From Pohlia nutans (taxonomy: Eukaryota > Streptophyta > Bryopsida > Bryales > Mniaceae): a stretch of 64,000 nt of DNA. Where the stretch lies: assembly GCA_022496805.1 (NCBI GenBank), contig CM040094.1, positions 19,305,501 through 19,369,500 on the forward strand. Reading direction: 5' to 3'. This document shows, one piece after another, positions 24,701 to 35,344 of the stretch. The notes beneath the pieces are model-generated. The model did no database searches and was not told the origin of the DNA. It saw nothing but the letters and a program-made list of their open reading frames with translations. The translations under genes and the position numbers were made by a program. Numbering within the stretch: the stretch's first letter is position 1; the number at the start of each line of letters is the position of its first letter.

Positions 24701-26392
24701 CGGATCACGGGTTTGTAGGATCTGGGCGGGAAATCCGGTCCGGTGGTTGAGGGCCACTACTTGCCCTGGAATGCTTGGCATTCTTGGGGTCTTCTTGTAT
24801 TACTGTTTCCCTGAAAGCAAACTGCTGTAGAGCATTATCCGAAATTTGTGTGTGTGCTGTGGGGTTGTTTGTGGAAGGGTACAACAGTCAAGAGTCCCTT
24901 GGTAACCAGGTTGGTAGTCCGGGTTCTCGAGTGATTCGGGTGTGACGTCTGAATATGGTTTTTGGGTGATTTGAGGACTGTTTGAAAGAGTGGTTTCTAA
25001 GTCCCGTACGCTAGGTAATCCGGGTTAGTGGCTGAGCAGGCAGGAGGGGGTACTCCGGGTTGCTCAGAACTCCTGGACGGGTAGTCCGGTTGAGGTGCCA
25101 GCACTAGGAAGGTCCAGGCGAGGGGAAATACGAGATCACGGGAGTAAAACAGGGCGCTAGGATTCCTGAATACTAGTTTCGGATTCCCCGGATAATGTCT
25201 ATTCCGGTTAGTAAGTCGTTGTAGTAAGTGGGAGAAAGGGGAAACCGGATTGCTCTTGCGTGACACGGCTGCCGGTTGGATAAAACTAGCAGTTGAAAGG
25301 GTAAAACGGTAAGTACCCGGGTTTAGGAAGTTTTGAGTATAACTCGGGTGGATCACTTACTGCATTTTACAAACAACGTGCGGCAGAAAATAGCATGGGT
25401 TTTATTTATCATAAGTAAAATTTATAAGAATTTATAAAAAAATTACAAATAAGATAGAATGCAATGAAAGAGTATAGGCCATTATAAATAATTTAGGTAC
25501 ACCACAATTTTGGTCCATTATGATTTTAGTACATGTAATTTAGGGAATTGCGAATGGGATCCAAGGTATTAAACTGAGTACAGTTTGTTTTGGGGGGGGG
25601 AACAGCTGGAGCACAGTTGGTAGGAAAGGGCGGTCAGCTGTGCGGTGGACGAAAAGTAGGTCTAGAAGTGTTCATTTTCCAGAATGTATGAAAGAAGGTT
25701 AAGTTCTGGTCATTTTCTTGAGGCCATTTTTCTCAAATTTTTAATGTTATGTTACTTTTAGATTATATTTAAGCCTTTACAAGGAGGATAGCATATAATA
25801 AATTGCATTGGTCACCGTTTTATAAAAAATGATAGAGTCTATAATATAGGCCATTTTTTCCCATCAAGTAATCATAGGGGTCCTTTTAATTTAAGCTAGG
25901 AGGTAAATAGCCCCCCAAAAAACACCCCCTCGCCGCACATGGTACCCAAAATATATGAAGAGTGACCCACCCGAGGAGTATAACCGGAAGGTAGTGAATT
26001 TCCCATCACTTGAATCAACAGGAAGGGTGTGTCTTTAAATCCAGCACCGCTAAATGTAAATGGAGAACCCTCTGAAGGAAGACAGAGGTTAATGTAAACC
26101 GGTTTGAGTTGTTTTGATAGACCGGACAGAGTACGGTTGGATAAATTCCCAACGCGGACGAAAACCGGATCTAGTCGTAACCGTGTCAGTCAGTAGGAGA
26201 AGGCCCGGTTTGGTAGGAAAGAGGAATTCAGCTGGTGACAGAGAGAGAGAGATCACCAGTCCGGGGCCATCTCCGGGAGCTTTCCACTTCACAGAATCCC
26301 TGCGGAACGATAACCCGGAAATCACCTCTACGAGCGTTCTTAATACGAAAAAGTGCGTTCTAGGGGAATATCCGGTATCACGTGCTACGACA
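21746..26392 (+). mobile_element. Nested 4647-bp insertion with TG..CA ends and 5-bp target duplication
   Basis: The element begins TGTCAAACTTTG and ends GCTACGACA, and is flanked by TGTCG at 21741-21745 and 26393-26397. Removing it with one TGTCG restores the CACTA transposase frame without a gap. TG..CA ends plus a 5-bp duplication are what LTR retrotransposons leave, yet I find no direct terminal repeat by eye and no gag-protease-RT-integrase. It carries one long intact ORF (21966-24545) and then about 1.8 kb of noncoding DNA including a G-run at 25590-25600 that could be a polypurine tract. It may be a non-autonomous retroelement whose LTRs are very short, diverged or deleted. Confidence 0.7.
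21966..24545 (+). CDS. 859-residue acidic retroelement accessory protein
   Basis: The frame is intact from 21966 to the stop at 24543-24545; the Met at 22086 (MFSDIVRE) is an alternative start. Residues about 80-290 form a compact region with KMGCQEFLYLPWD, a Trp-rich stretch near TPEHWRVTYNFPDS, and the segment TIYEAYFNTRKTGWGLIVD, then PLTPFLFHLYDKHGF. After residue 300 the protein is Glu/Asp/Arg-rich low complexity with basic patches. A coiled-coil-like segment (about 500-640) follows, then a Glu/Gly/Pro-rich tail. The motif KMGCQEFLYLPW matches QMGLREYIFLPW in the gypsy-linked ORF at 2393-4315, so both are members of one retroelement accessory family. No enzymatic motif is visible. Unlike almost everything around it, the frame has no stops, which argues for recent arrival. 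Confidence 0.65.
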   Translation: MDGSGMDPATFHALKWAALIRAVHCSFSHSVSNPPLHQSFMFSDIVREQGERPGGEQVFRELRWSARNRGNEVLEPAAMGRKDDSRLGLPVLDKLVRPVAPADAGHREQLRKDLRKMGCQEFLYLPWDLHSDTMLQELGGKPVPAEFRNSKIRGRWKEWTPEHWRVTYNFPDSQFGYDKTKQDYGWAKERFSQPVSEKNGFRVQDCIDDRERRRLRFLVPILSPDKPTTCTIKLTKTIYEAYFNTRKTGWGLIVDQLVVREARKLGSKKGCPLTPFLFHLYDKHGFLKAKEREQWENCRRIMDRTPPRAREGNPDESEDEDNPDEEEREEQEERRADEAAVIEEGQPEPLETRAEGEEPGQKTPVRADHFRARTRGQLRKLQETPDESEPEEEPDQETPSRGQVKRHRRRIPEEEEEEEDEDQDTIVTGVRVPPRKKHRKTTPVDSRRKRGRAPESSGRQNNVEVKTKRARESKPVRDEEEYPEEIRTYERAPRNAGPELEDIPLRESEDFFKPVKEALETMEGKYRPICTSMKEVGRVIQSTQVERYPEIMRRMRKEVDKLRKEALERSLALVRQQDEVRALKEQKLPTYRLLPSLFKPDGEAQTQARLYPEKVVEAGLDDAARVTNVVKKYAARVEAGLVEFRKLLAEHQARFPSGSEPDERVANQRGMNAPLACSDLLAAFRVSQDAPRMGEMDRMMAGGQSTPEQTSRPAVSPVVSMPRRNPDASIGGDQSEASMANLADQAADLAEIGTTPGRKLGPEEDQEGDGQPDVGGQEDRTDAGEPEECKVDAGKPEEHETQEDKPDGSQPVSEEESDQGEVRERRSKKKQDASPKSNQEEDRGSEGDRVSGPEGYEDQ

Positions 26393-28235
26393 TGTCGCGT
26401 CCTCCAATTCTTTCCGAAACAAACAACATCCATTCCTACATGCATGTATGGAGTTGTAGGACAACCCCAATTTCATCAACAAACATTTGGCCTCGTAAAA
26501 TGTTTTCGGAAGCATGTTGTCCTTGGGCAGAATCGTCTCATGCAGTACCTTCAGTAGCTCGTCCACAAAGCCGTTCGGTACTCCTAAAGTGGTACAACAA
26601 ACCAGTATAAGGAGTATAGAGGTGAGACGGTTGGAGGAGCTCCCTGCATAGAGTGGAGTCCTAGCTTCTCGTAGGAGGGTATCCAAGGCTATTCCACTTG
26701 GGTCGTCGATGGTACACGAGGTGCCCCTTGCTTCCATTGGGTCGTTAATGCCATCCCGCGCGTCATCACTGCCTTCGAGGTCATTCCTCGGAAAATCGTC
26801 GTCCCCGACCGGCGCTTCCACAAATTCTTCATCTATTCCATCGTGAATACTATGATTGTTTTCGCCTCCCCCCAAGTTCACATTGTCATACTTGTTGAAG
26901 CACTCTGCCAGCATTTGGAATACACGTACTTCCTTAGTTTGTCCATCGTCCACAGAGGTATTAGGCTGAGGCTGGCTACCTTCACCACTGCTTGCTGCTT
27001 GGGGGAGCAAGTTTAACGGGTTGTACTCATCCTGCACTTCCCAGGGACATGCACTTTGGATGTCACATTTCACTTTCAGTTCTGTGCAAAAGTAAGGGTT
27101 TCCAACACAAGTTTTTCAATAATACTGCATCCACCTTGGCAACAGGGGTGAAGATATTTTTTACCTCCGTCCACACAGACAATTACTCAACATAGTCATG
27201 TTGCGAAAGATATAACCAATTGAACTTATATCAAACTAATTAAAGGGTAAAATATGACTGCTTGTAGTCTTTTTTGGAAAACTTGACTGAGACTAGTCAC
27301 ACAGTTACAAAAAACATGATTGCGTACAGTTATCCTGTTGCTGCTGTGATCCTTTACATATCCAATACACTGCACGTATTTAGAGGGTAGTGTGCAAAGA
27401 GTGTGCAAAGAGTTCAGGCCTTGATGTCCCTGGAAGCTATGGTAATGACATAACCCCATTCCTTGGTGTTCCAAGGTTTAGGCAACATACAAAACTCCCA
27501 CACAACATTCCCTATCTGAGTTCTTCCGATGGAACTATTAATGAACCCTGCGACATTTCCTTTTACTACGTCCCTGTCGATGTACAAGTCCGACTCCGCT
27601 TGCATCATATACGACTTGATCCAAGGGTGTGCTTTGCTCAAGAGCCTGTACTCCGTGGAGGTATATATACTATGGGCCTACAAAGGGGAGCAATCCATCA
27701 CCCTCTTTGGCGGTCTGCATTGCAAAAAAACCTCAGCCTATAAAGGGGAATCCAGATACCTTCACTTCCCAATCTCTTTTCCAAAAGGAAAACCGTGTCA
27801 ACTTAGGAATAGGTCCATCACACCACTGTCCATCATACACATTTAACCGCCACTTCTGCAAGGCCTGAACTCTTGCGGACGTCGCAGTTGGGATGGAATT
27901 TGTGGAAGAACGTTTTCCGCGTAGAAAGGATGTCAGTGATGTCAGACAAACAGCTTTTACAATGGGTCTCCTCCGGGCCTACACAATTTGTGCACATAAA
28001 GTTTTGAAGTCGGCCTCTTACAGACCACTCGGATATGCTCATTAAGGGGTAGTTGATTGGACTCACTTACCAAAATAGAGGCCGTGAAAATCGGGTCCCT
28101 TTTCCGAATGCGAAGATGTCTTCGAATTGTGGCTCGATCGAGGACTTTCCCTCCCGCACATTCCACGCATGGACATGGATACTTCGATAATCCCAGGGCG
28201 TCTGCTTGAATTTCTTCTTCTTGCCATAGCTGCAA
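26393..28235 (-). pseudogene. CACTA transposase, N-terminal third
   Basis: The minus strand near 28200 encodes YPCPCVECAGGKVL followed by a RRHL motif, the CPCxxC..HL signature of the transposase-associated domain, ending at a good donor (GTAAGTGAG) near 28073. A later block, 27073-26393, is acidic and then has the family's pre-catalytic segment: FVDELLKVLHETILP, NMLPKTFYEAKCLL, LGLSYNSIHACRNGCCLFRK. It runs straight into the insertion junction at 26393 and continues at 21740. Between the two parts lies a SET-like gene fragment (27400-27868). The start is unclear: CGTTGCAG before CTATGG at about 28233 looks like an acceptor, so an upstream exon may exist. Confidence 0.75.
27400..27868 (-). 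pseudogene. Captured SET-domain-like gene fragment inside the CACTA element
   Basis: The minus strand reads WKRDWEVKVSGFPFIG, then GFFAMQTAKEGDGLLPFVGP, and after a frame change YIDRDVVKGNVAGFINSS, GNVVWEFCMLPKP and GYVITIASRDIKA. This order matches a SET methyltransferase fold: the G.GFFA..... turn, the GN(V/A)..FIN segment, and the (I/V)AsRDIk.GEEL end. A TGA at 27733-27735, a frameshift near 27660 and another at the end break it. Nothing in the CACTA family explains it, so I infer capture of a host gene piece. Identity as SET is by pattern only; the canonical NHS is replaced by NSS. Confidence 0.5.
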
Positions 28236-28733
28236 CGACGCTACCGTGCGAGCCTAGAGAGGAGAGCCCAAGTCCGGAGAGCGGGGATTTGGAGAGCCTA
28301 GAGCATGGGATCCCTCTGAATTTTAAAAATGACACTAATTTTAGAAAATAAAATTCTATTTTGAGTATTTTTACTAATAATAGTAAATTTTGGTTCCCTA
28401 TGACCGCTGCACCTATAACCGTGGTTTAGTACTTAGGGTAGTTCAATGTTAAAGTTTTAGGGTAAAGAGGTGGAGAATTATAGGGTACATGGGTGAAACT
28501 AAACCCCATCATGTGAGCTTTTTGAAAAGAGACAAAGAACGGAAAGATAACATGTGGATCTATACGTAATTTTTTCTTTTTTTCTTTTTTCTAATACATA
28601 CTGTAGTTATAGTGGACAAAGTTATCATGCAAGTACTTCTACCAATTCAAAATAGGGTATCAGCTACTCTAAGTAGAAAGCTATTGCATCTAGTTCTACT
28701 CTCCCGGTGTAAACATCGAGTGGTACTCATTCT

Positions 28734-31700
28734 TCATTCCTCGGTCTTGATGATGCTAGCTGCCAGCAGAATATTTTTAACCTCGTCTAAGCTGAGAGTA
28801 GGGGCATGGATGTACGTGTCAACTTTATAGTCCAGCTTGCAAAAGAAACGAAAGATATAGTAAAGGTGTTTGCAGTTGACGTACTGGCCACGCCTCCAGA
28901 GTTCATGCTGGCGTAATGTAGGCACGTACATGACGGAAAATTGCACAATGTGATATTGTACAAATTATCATCGGGCTCCACCCTGGACTGGAGCACGATG
29001 ATGGCACCAAGCCCGGGATAGGGGAGTAGGTTCACGCGGAGAATATTCGCCTTGACGTTTCGTGCACTCTCCCATTGATTGCGGTGAACTTCCGTGGGAG
29101 CCTTGGTGTTCCGACGCACGTTTTTGCCGTTTCGAGATGACGGGACTCTGTCAACATGCAATGGCCGTGGGTGAGTCCAGAGCACCGGCTCAAACACTTT
29201 CGACGTCGTAAAGAGGCGTCGAGGCAAAAGGGCTGTAGTGGACTGTAGACGAAACCCGGCCTCCTGGAGCTGTAGGATCTCCGAACGCGTGAGGTTTGTA
29301 CTAGAGAGGACGGGCCAAACGTCTGGGAGTTCCGGGCGATCTATGACAAAGAAGCGCTTCGGACCCATGACACATCGTGCGATTTGGTCGGGACAGAACC
29401 AGAAATCAGCTGTCTGAGGTTTAGTCCCTTTGTACTCCGTCCTAGTGCCTCGGTAGGTTGGGGCAGCTGTAGCCTTTCCGCCCTTCACAATCAACATCTT
29501 GCACTTGTTGCCATTCCCTGCTTGCACTGCGTGACACTGCTTTCTGGACTTGTGTGACATCCTTGCAATGTGCCATTTTGAAGTGTCACAGTCAGTCTCC
29601 AACACCCTAGTTGTGAATGGAACCGGAGAAGTAGATCTTGGTGATTGCTCCGAGTTCATTCTAGCAGAGGCAGATCGTGTTTGGACACGTGGATGCGAGA
29701 AGTTCACCTTGTCAGGGCGATGAGAATCTCCCTCGCAACCCACTGGCATGTCGAGCTTTCTCTTGGACGATCCAAACACCTCTTCCCCTTCCAAGTGTGG
29801 AACTCGTGTAGAAACCTCCGCAGCCCCAGGCATGTTGTTAATTGCTTCGGCGATCTTCTTGCCGTCATGGGATGCCATAGCCCTCTTCAATTTTAGATCG
29901 TGCTTGGACGGACCAGTTCCAGAGGGACCTCCATATAGAAATGTTCTGTAGTTGGTCATCTGCATGAACGCACGTGCCCAATCATCGGTGGTGGCGACAA
30001 AGAGGTCCGAGCCTCGCTTCCCGGAGGCTTGCATCCACTTGTTGTGAATGGTCTCTGCAAGGTTGCATGTTGGGATGTCTGCGAGTTCATCTGCGGTAAG
30101 ATTCTGCAGAAATGGCATCATCCAATTTATCTTATTGCACAAAACAATTTTGATCTCACGGTTTAGGAAAGTTTAGGGTAAAAATGACGTTGGGGTGATA
30201 GATGTATAAATATTAACGTTTGAAGGAATTTATATTTTTTCTGTTTTGTTACTCTGATTTTCGAAAAAAATAAATAAATAAATAAATAAAGAAAATCAGT
30301 CGTCGGGTCCGACGGCTCTTTTCTAAGTGCCCTTTGTTCCCCTAAATTTATTTACAGTGGTAGGTGTCCAAGCAACCGTCGGGCCCGAGGGGTCAGTACT
30401 TGACCCTGTCAACATGCAGGCAATTACGGGGGAAGGACCATCGACATCGAGGGACTACAACATATTCTAAACATCCACGTGAAGTGAAAGAGTGCTTTTG
30501 ATATTTTACCGTTTCCATGAAACCGCCCCATTGACGATAGCGAAAATGCCAAAAGGCCAGCCGGTCTTCAAGTTCGCGAATCGCATCCTCTGAAGCAGCA
30601 CTGGAAGAGTACCACCACGCTCTTAACTCAAGGTACATCCTGTCAGCTTCGTCCATTGTATGGGCATCTTTATATTGTTTGCAAAGCCTGATGTGTTGAT
30701 TCTGGAAGTTCTTGGCGATGAGCTTCTCAGTGTGCTTGTGCATGCTTGTTGCCCAATGGAATAGACAAGTCCTTTCACGGTCTACCATTGGTACGGCAGG
30801 ATTGCCCGAGCCATAGACAATGCGAACTGCATTGAAGTTTGCTTGTGTGCTGTCGCACATGAAACCTTTGAAGTTTGGATTTGGTACGCCATTGTTGTCC
30901 ATGACTTTGTTCAGGCAACGCCAAAATATAAGTTGTCCCTCAGTGCCTTCCGTTTGCATATCGCAGATAGCAATTGTCATCACCTTGCAGTAGGTGGAGT
31001 CATAAACATGGCACGCAATTGTGGTCCATGGCTTCACTCTCTTCACGTGATCGAACATGAAGCAATTTTGGAGGTCACCTCCAGGTTGCATCCTTCTCAC
31101 GAGGTCGACGCCACTCCCGGGGCCATGCACAAGCATTTTGAAGAGATATACATTTTCCTGGCCTTGGCCCGGGAATACACTGTCGTGTATGAACTCGATC
31201 TTTGCATGCCGCTTCATCTCTAGTATTTGATCAATCTCGCCTTTGCCTTTGCCCTGAGCGCAAAAAGTGGCGATCATGTTCCGAACGTTAGGAAAGCTGA
31301 GCATGCGGAACTTGTCCATGACCTTGTCCAATTCCTGTCCTTGGAGCATCTCTTTTGGGCCTGGCCCACTATGGACAAGAAACGCCTCGAGGAACTCTTT
31401 GCTAGCTGCAAGAACGATGGCCGAGTTCTTGGCGGTGGGAGTCTTCGTCACCTCTGATGCAATCAAGCCAGTGATGGTCTCCATGGACTCTCTGCACGGT
31501 CCATCGGCGACGGGATGTCGATGGAAACCCAAATGGATACATGCACGAGACCTGTTGTTCACATTGAGCACGTAATACACGCGCGCCGTGCAAGAGTCAC
31601 GACAAGAAGGGGCTTTCTTGCAGACTCTACATGCAATGGAAGATTCCGGAGGAGGGCTTTGACAAATATTGAACGGGAAGTTAGTTGTACCAGTCCACTC

Positions 31701-32657
31701 TGTCTCATTCTTCTTATACGTTCTAGCAAGATAGTCACAGTCTTCGTTGTCGCAACGCAAGTGTCCAACGCAAGCCGACCTCCTGAACTTCAAACCAAAG
31801 GGGTTGTGGATGTTGGACGTCGTGGTGCGGCACCATGTGTGGCCATCATAACGCTTGTCCATTCCCTCCATGGTCCGGGCTCCGGAAGAGTGCACACGCC
31901 CAGAAACCGGTGGTAGCTCAAAGACCACATCCCCGTCAAACTGCGAGGGAAGGAACTGCACCTTGTGATATTCTATGCCATCAAAATCTATTTGAGCAAG
32001 TTCATTACGAGAGCCAGGAACACTAGACAGCTTTCCCAGACATTGCAGAACACTAGGACAATCCTGTGAACTACTACGATATAGAGGAGGGAGGGAGAAT
32101 GAGGAGGAAGATGGACTATTAGCGGGGGTGCAGACTGTAGCTTCAGTCGCAACAAAAGGAGCTGGTTCATTCAAGTTTGGAAGTTGCAAGGGTAGTGATG
32201 GTGTTTCCCCCTCTGATTCACTGGACAACTCAATGATGGGGTCTAGAGTCTCGCGCTTCACATTACGAAGATTGACCATAATATCTGCAACGGAATGAGT
32301 TGGATCTGCAAATTGCCTCCTATCACGACGTGCGCGAGGCAACTCTACAGTGGAAGTATCTGAGGAAGGGGCTATAATTTCAGTAGATGCAGCCAGTTGC
32401 TGCGGGGCAAGACCGTATGCTTTGTACTGACCCAGATGGAGGAGCCAGTAGAAACCCTCGTCGTCTTCACATCTAGACTGTAAAATGGCCTCTTTGACTA
32501 TTCCATACTTCTCAAAGACCTCTTCTTCGACCATGATGGAGCTTTCTGCTAGACCGAATCTAATGTAGAGAAGGTTAGAGGTGACTTTAACAACGCCAGT
32601 CTCACCTATAGGTAGAACTAGCGGGACCTCGTCACCTCTTATGGAAATGCTAGCCAT
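28734..32657 (-). pseudogene. MULE-like transposase, copy 1 (two exons, frameshift in SWIM finger)
   Basis: Exon 1 is 32657-30510, the intron 30104-30509 (donor GTAAAA, acceptor CTGCAG), exon 2 starts at 30103. Residues 1-83 form an N-terminal domain (RFGLAESSIMVEEEV, GQYKAYGL). Residues 261-385 hold a Cys/His cluster, MDKRYDGHTW, CVGHLRCDNEDC, CRVCKKAPSC, then HLGFHRHP, resembling WRKY/GCM-type zinc folds. Residues 500-640 resemble a MULE DDE core, with D in VYDSTYC, D in FMCDSTQAN and CLFHW. Exon 2 has a Cys cluster (KCKM..FWFCPDQIARC) and a SWIM finger, CTC then CKH. One base appears lost at about 28921 between CTC and CKH, so the finger is split between frames; the protein otherwise ends at 28734. 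DNA cut-and-paste is inferred from the family. Confidence 0.75.
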
Positions 32658-33265
32658 AGAAAATATTGGGCAAGAGCGATACTAGTTGGTCAAGATATCG
32701 GTAAAGAAGACGGTAGAACATGGATTGTGGTGCACAATGAAATATGGTTGAGTATATAACATAGTGTCGTTTGGGGGGGAGTAACTATATTCAGTGTGAT
32801 GGTTGAAATTAAAAAGTAGACAGTGAGATAGGTCTAAGATTGGAGCCGCCTTGCAACTGACATCAATTTCACTTTAAGCAGACGGCTAATGTAAACAATG
32901 TCAGAATGACATACGGCGCAGGCTAATTAAAATAGAAGGAGAATGTAGTGTGTCACATGCATCAGCTCATAGGTCAAAGTTCATGTGTGGATGTAATGAC
33001 ACTTGAAAGAATATTATTCAGAGTTGGTTTGGTCACACAACATAAAGTGATATAATATTCAAGTGAACAAGTTGTCGTTGAGTTTTATTTATACTATGAA
33101 GACTCAGTCTTTTCGAAAGTGCAGCTTTTTGTAGGACTAATCTAAATGAACTATAGACGAAGCTTCTATGACGCGTAGCACCAAAATGATAATTGAATTT
33201 ACTCTATTCAAAAAAATCTGCACCTTCTAATAACTTAGCTTGAAAGTAATCTCAATGACCCGGGA

Positions 33266-33742
33266 TTAGATGCGCAGGGTGTTTGGAACGGAACCCCAAA
33301 ACGGAGGCTTGGGTTCATCGTCAAACAATTCTTGGACGGCAGTTGCAATCGCTTCTGGCACAATTGGAACACCCTCACTTTCGAGGTTGCACGGGTCGGG
33401 GAGTCCCACCATTTGGCAGACATAATGAGACCACATGAGCCTCCAAACAAGAGGATGTCGAGGGAGGGAGTCTCAAATTCCACACGGGACTCGGTAGAAT
33501 CGAAGTCGATCTTTGTCTAGCAAGATGATGGCGAGGTCGATGTCGAAGTCTTGACAATTTGGGAATTCGCCCATCCACAATTCCACTGCACCCTCCAAGC
33601 TGTTGATGGAATTCTTCATCTGCACCAAACGTCCATTCCTCGACACAACGGGATAGTCTTCTTCGTTTGGCATCGTCAATCTCCCAATGGTTTCCAAGTC
33701 GAGCACTTCTTCTACGCCGCGAACCTCCAAAGCATCCATCAC
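33266..33742 (-). pseudogene. Companion gene of MULE-like copy 1, C-terminal domain
   Basis: From ATG 33742 the frame encodes SRNGRLVQMKN, GAVELWMGEFPNC and DIDLAIILLDKD, and meets a TGA at 33473-33475. The same frame then continues cleanly (WRLMWSHY, VGLPDPCN, PPFWGS) to a TAA at 33266-33268. The homologue at 42719-43438 has TGG where this copy has TGA. It lacks the N-terminal domain seen in that homologue; TTTTAG just upstream of the start could be an acceptor from a lost or unseen exon. It lies about 600 bp upstream of the transposase, same strand. Function unknown; no known motif. Confidence 0.6.
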
Positions 33743-34270
33743 TAAAAGTTAGTCAAAGCTGGAGTTGGATAATATAGTGACATTCTAGTCCTTTGGTTCT
33801 TCGTATAATTTCCATCATTGTTGTCAATTTTAGATATCAACTTGCACAATTGTTCATGTGGGTAGGGTTGTACATGACTGACAGATGAAAAGTATGTCTT
33901 GTTAAAAACTTCTAGAATTTAGTGTAGAAAGCGATATATAGTAAGGACATAGACGGCGGAGTCTGAAGTTGGTGAATCATAATAGATACTGACATGTGGG
34001 TAATTAGATCACTCTAAAACAAGCATCTGTAAATGAAAGTTACCTACACGCCTTTTCCATGTCTGTGACAGCGTGTAGCGTGGAGGGCACGAGTAATCAT
34101 ATATAGCATCATTAGACATGATACACAAAAATACTACTCATAGAACTCTGAAGTGACAATGGGCATCTGATAGTGGAACTTATTTGAGCTGAGCTTATGC
34201 TCTCTTGGCATGGTAATCTAGATAGTGTATCCAAAGAAAGGTGCACTATGTTAGACTAACGACTAGGCAG

Positions 34271-34444
34271 ATGCTGAAGGAAAGCACCAGAAAGTCAGAG
34301 TTTGCGTGTGGGCAGAAGAAGAGAAGGAAACGAGGTCTATTATTCTCGAGCAGACGCGAATTGGAGCGTTCAAGAATGAAATCGACAAAGCATTTGTCAC
34401 GATTAACTGTTGTTGAGCAGAGCGCCGTGTTGAAGTTAGATTGA
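34271..34444 (+). other. Short basic ORF, divergent to MULE-like copy 1
   Basis: A 57-codon frame starts MLKESTRKSE and has a strongly basic run (QKKRRKRG) followed by LLFSSRREL. A longer basic ORF at 48440-48916 sits in the matching divergent position beside transposase copy 2 and also begins with a KKKKRRG run and an RKRLLLARS segment. The resemblance is short and compositional, so this may be a real third gene of the transposon or chance. Another open frame continues from 34443 to about 34634. Confidence 0.25.
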
Positions 34445-35344
34445 TTTTGGTGGGAAAGAAGTCACCAACTTGGGGAGTTCTCAAGAAACAGTTGCTGCAG
34501 TGACTAGGGTCCAAACCAGTAGTGAAGACAACGTCAATCTTTGCGAGGGCACGGATCCACGTCAAATTGTAAGAGTAGATCTGTCATCTTCAGACTTTAT
34601 TTATTGTTCAGATATTAGATCCTTCAATTAGAGTCTTAGAAATTTAACACAGCAGAAGGTTTGATATTCTATTCTATAGCATGGATGGGACACAGGTATC
34701 AGTGAGTAATGGACTCAGTAGTACTTTCTAGTTGTACATACGGTTCTTAGACAAACGTTTAATCTAACTATATTAGAGCGACGTTGAAGTTCAATACTTG
34801 AATAACCATCCACTCTGTGGAAATTAACAAGTCGTACTCTAGTATCCATATAATAAGTTGCGTCAAGGGAAGGTCCCACAGAGAATCTTGGGCCCACGAA
34901 CCCTAATCTCTCCGGGGCAATCGTGAGGGCCGTGCTCTAGCTCATCTGCTGTCTCCGCGTCGCTACGCCGGTGCTCCGATGCTCCGTTGCTACGCAGTCG
35001 TCGAACCTTGCGGAGCAATCGTCGAACCTTGTTCCGCCCCAGTCTGAGTATCCAAACGTTTGCGACTGGTGGCGTCGCCCTTTGCCCACTCGTCGAACCT
35101 CTGGTGTACATGCGTGAATCTTGAGACAGTGTGAGAGTCGTCGTGGTGGACTTGTATGCAAGGACAACGCGGGTTTGGATACAGCGGAGGCGCGGAGATT
35201 GCAGGAAACAAGGATGCAAGCTCCAAGCATGAGTCCGCGGATTGTAGATTTAGGGAGATTAACTTGTTGCATCAGAATTTTCGAATCAAATGGCAATGTT
35301 GGTTCCTAACTATGCGTAAAATGAATTGCAATGTGCAGGTTCCC
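34445..35344. other. No recognisable gene
   Basis: I see no domain or splice pattern here apart from the frame remnant noted to 34634. The stretch 34900-35240 is GC-richer and holds overlapping open frames on both strands with no supported identity. A CAG directly before GTTCCC at 35340 could be the acceptor for a noncoding first exon of the gene that starts at 35345. Confidence 0.4.
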
